From assembly GCA_023700785.1 (NCBI GenBank), contig JAMPYH010000186.1, positions 1 through 5,706 of the forward strand: a DNA stretch of 5,706 nt. The letters are read 5' to 3'. This DNA comes from Candidatus Zixiibacteriota bacterium. GTDB taxonomy: Bacteria; Zixibacteria; MSB-5A5; GN15; FEB-12. A program made the translations under genes and the position numbers. The number at the start of each line of letters is the position of its first letter. Within the stretch, counting starts at the first letter, position 1. The notes under the pieces are model-generated. The model saw only the letters and a list, made by a program, of their open reading frames with translations, was not told the DNA's origin and made no database searches. Positions 5,692 through 5,706 of this stretch are shown here, in pieces.

Positions 5692-5706
5692 GTTGTTGAG
5701 TAAGTA

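Overview
The window looks like chromosomal DNA from a Gram-negative bacterium with GC-rich codon use. An outer-membrane TonB-dependent receptor with an N-terminal carboxypeptidase-regulatory-like domain implies an outer membrane. Small single-RRM proteins with Gly/Arg-rich tails occur in cyanobacteria, several proteobacteria, Bacteroidota and related FCB lineages. An FCB or Zixibacteria-like host is my best guess from style alone, and the taxon is not proven by this sequence. I see no insertion sequence, phage gene, CRISPR array, tRNA or rRNA.

Left block (1-1395, minus strand): a complete EamA/DMT-type 10-TM transporter is followed, with a one-base stop/start overlap (TGATG), by a cytosolic protein that runs off the left edge. 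The two form an operon. The partial protein is not securely recognised; its layout recalls the N-terminal part of some Nudix-domain proteins.

Centre (1396-3942): a 249-bp divergent region contains a near-consensus sigma70-like promoter (TTGCGT, 17 bp, TATAAT) reading rightwards into a 765-residue TonB-dependent receptor that begins at TTG behind an AGGAG ribosome site.

Right block (3943-5706): two paralogous minus-strand RRM RNA-binding proteins, about 74% identical over the RRM, flank one plus-strand gene for a small STAS/SpoIIAA-like protein. Each RRM gene ends at its own strong hairpin terminator; the second terminator is bidirectional and shared with the convergent STAS-like gene. Each RRM gene also has a long leader of about 150-175 nt. 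The two leaders share the same ordered set of short conserved blocks and a small hairpin whose pairing is kept by an A-U to G-U change. These paired leaders are the most interesting non-coding signal here. They suggest a common post-transcriptional control such as cold response or autoregulation by the RRM proteins, although residual homology from a recent duplication is the competing explanation.
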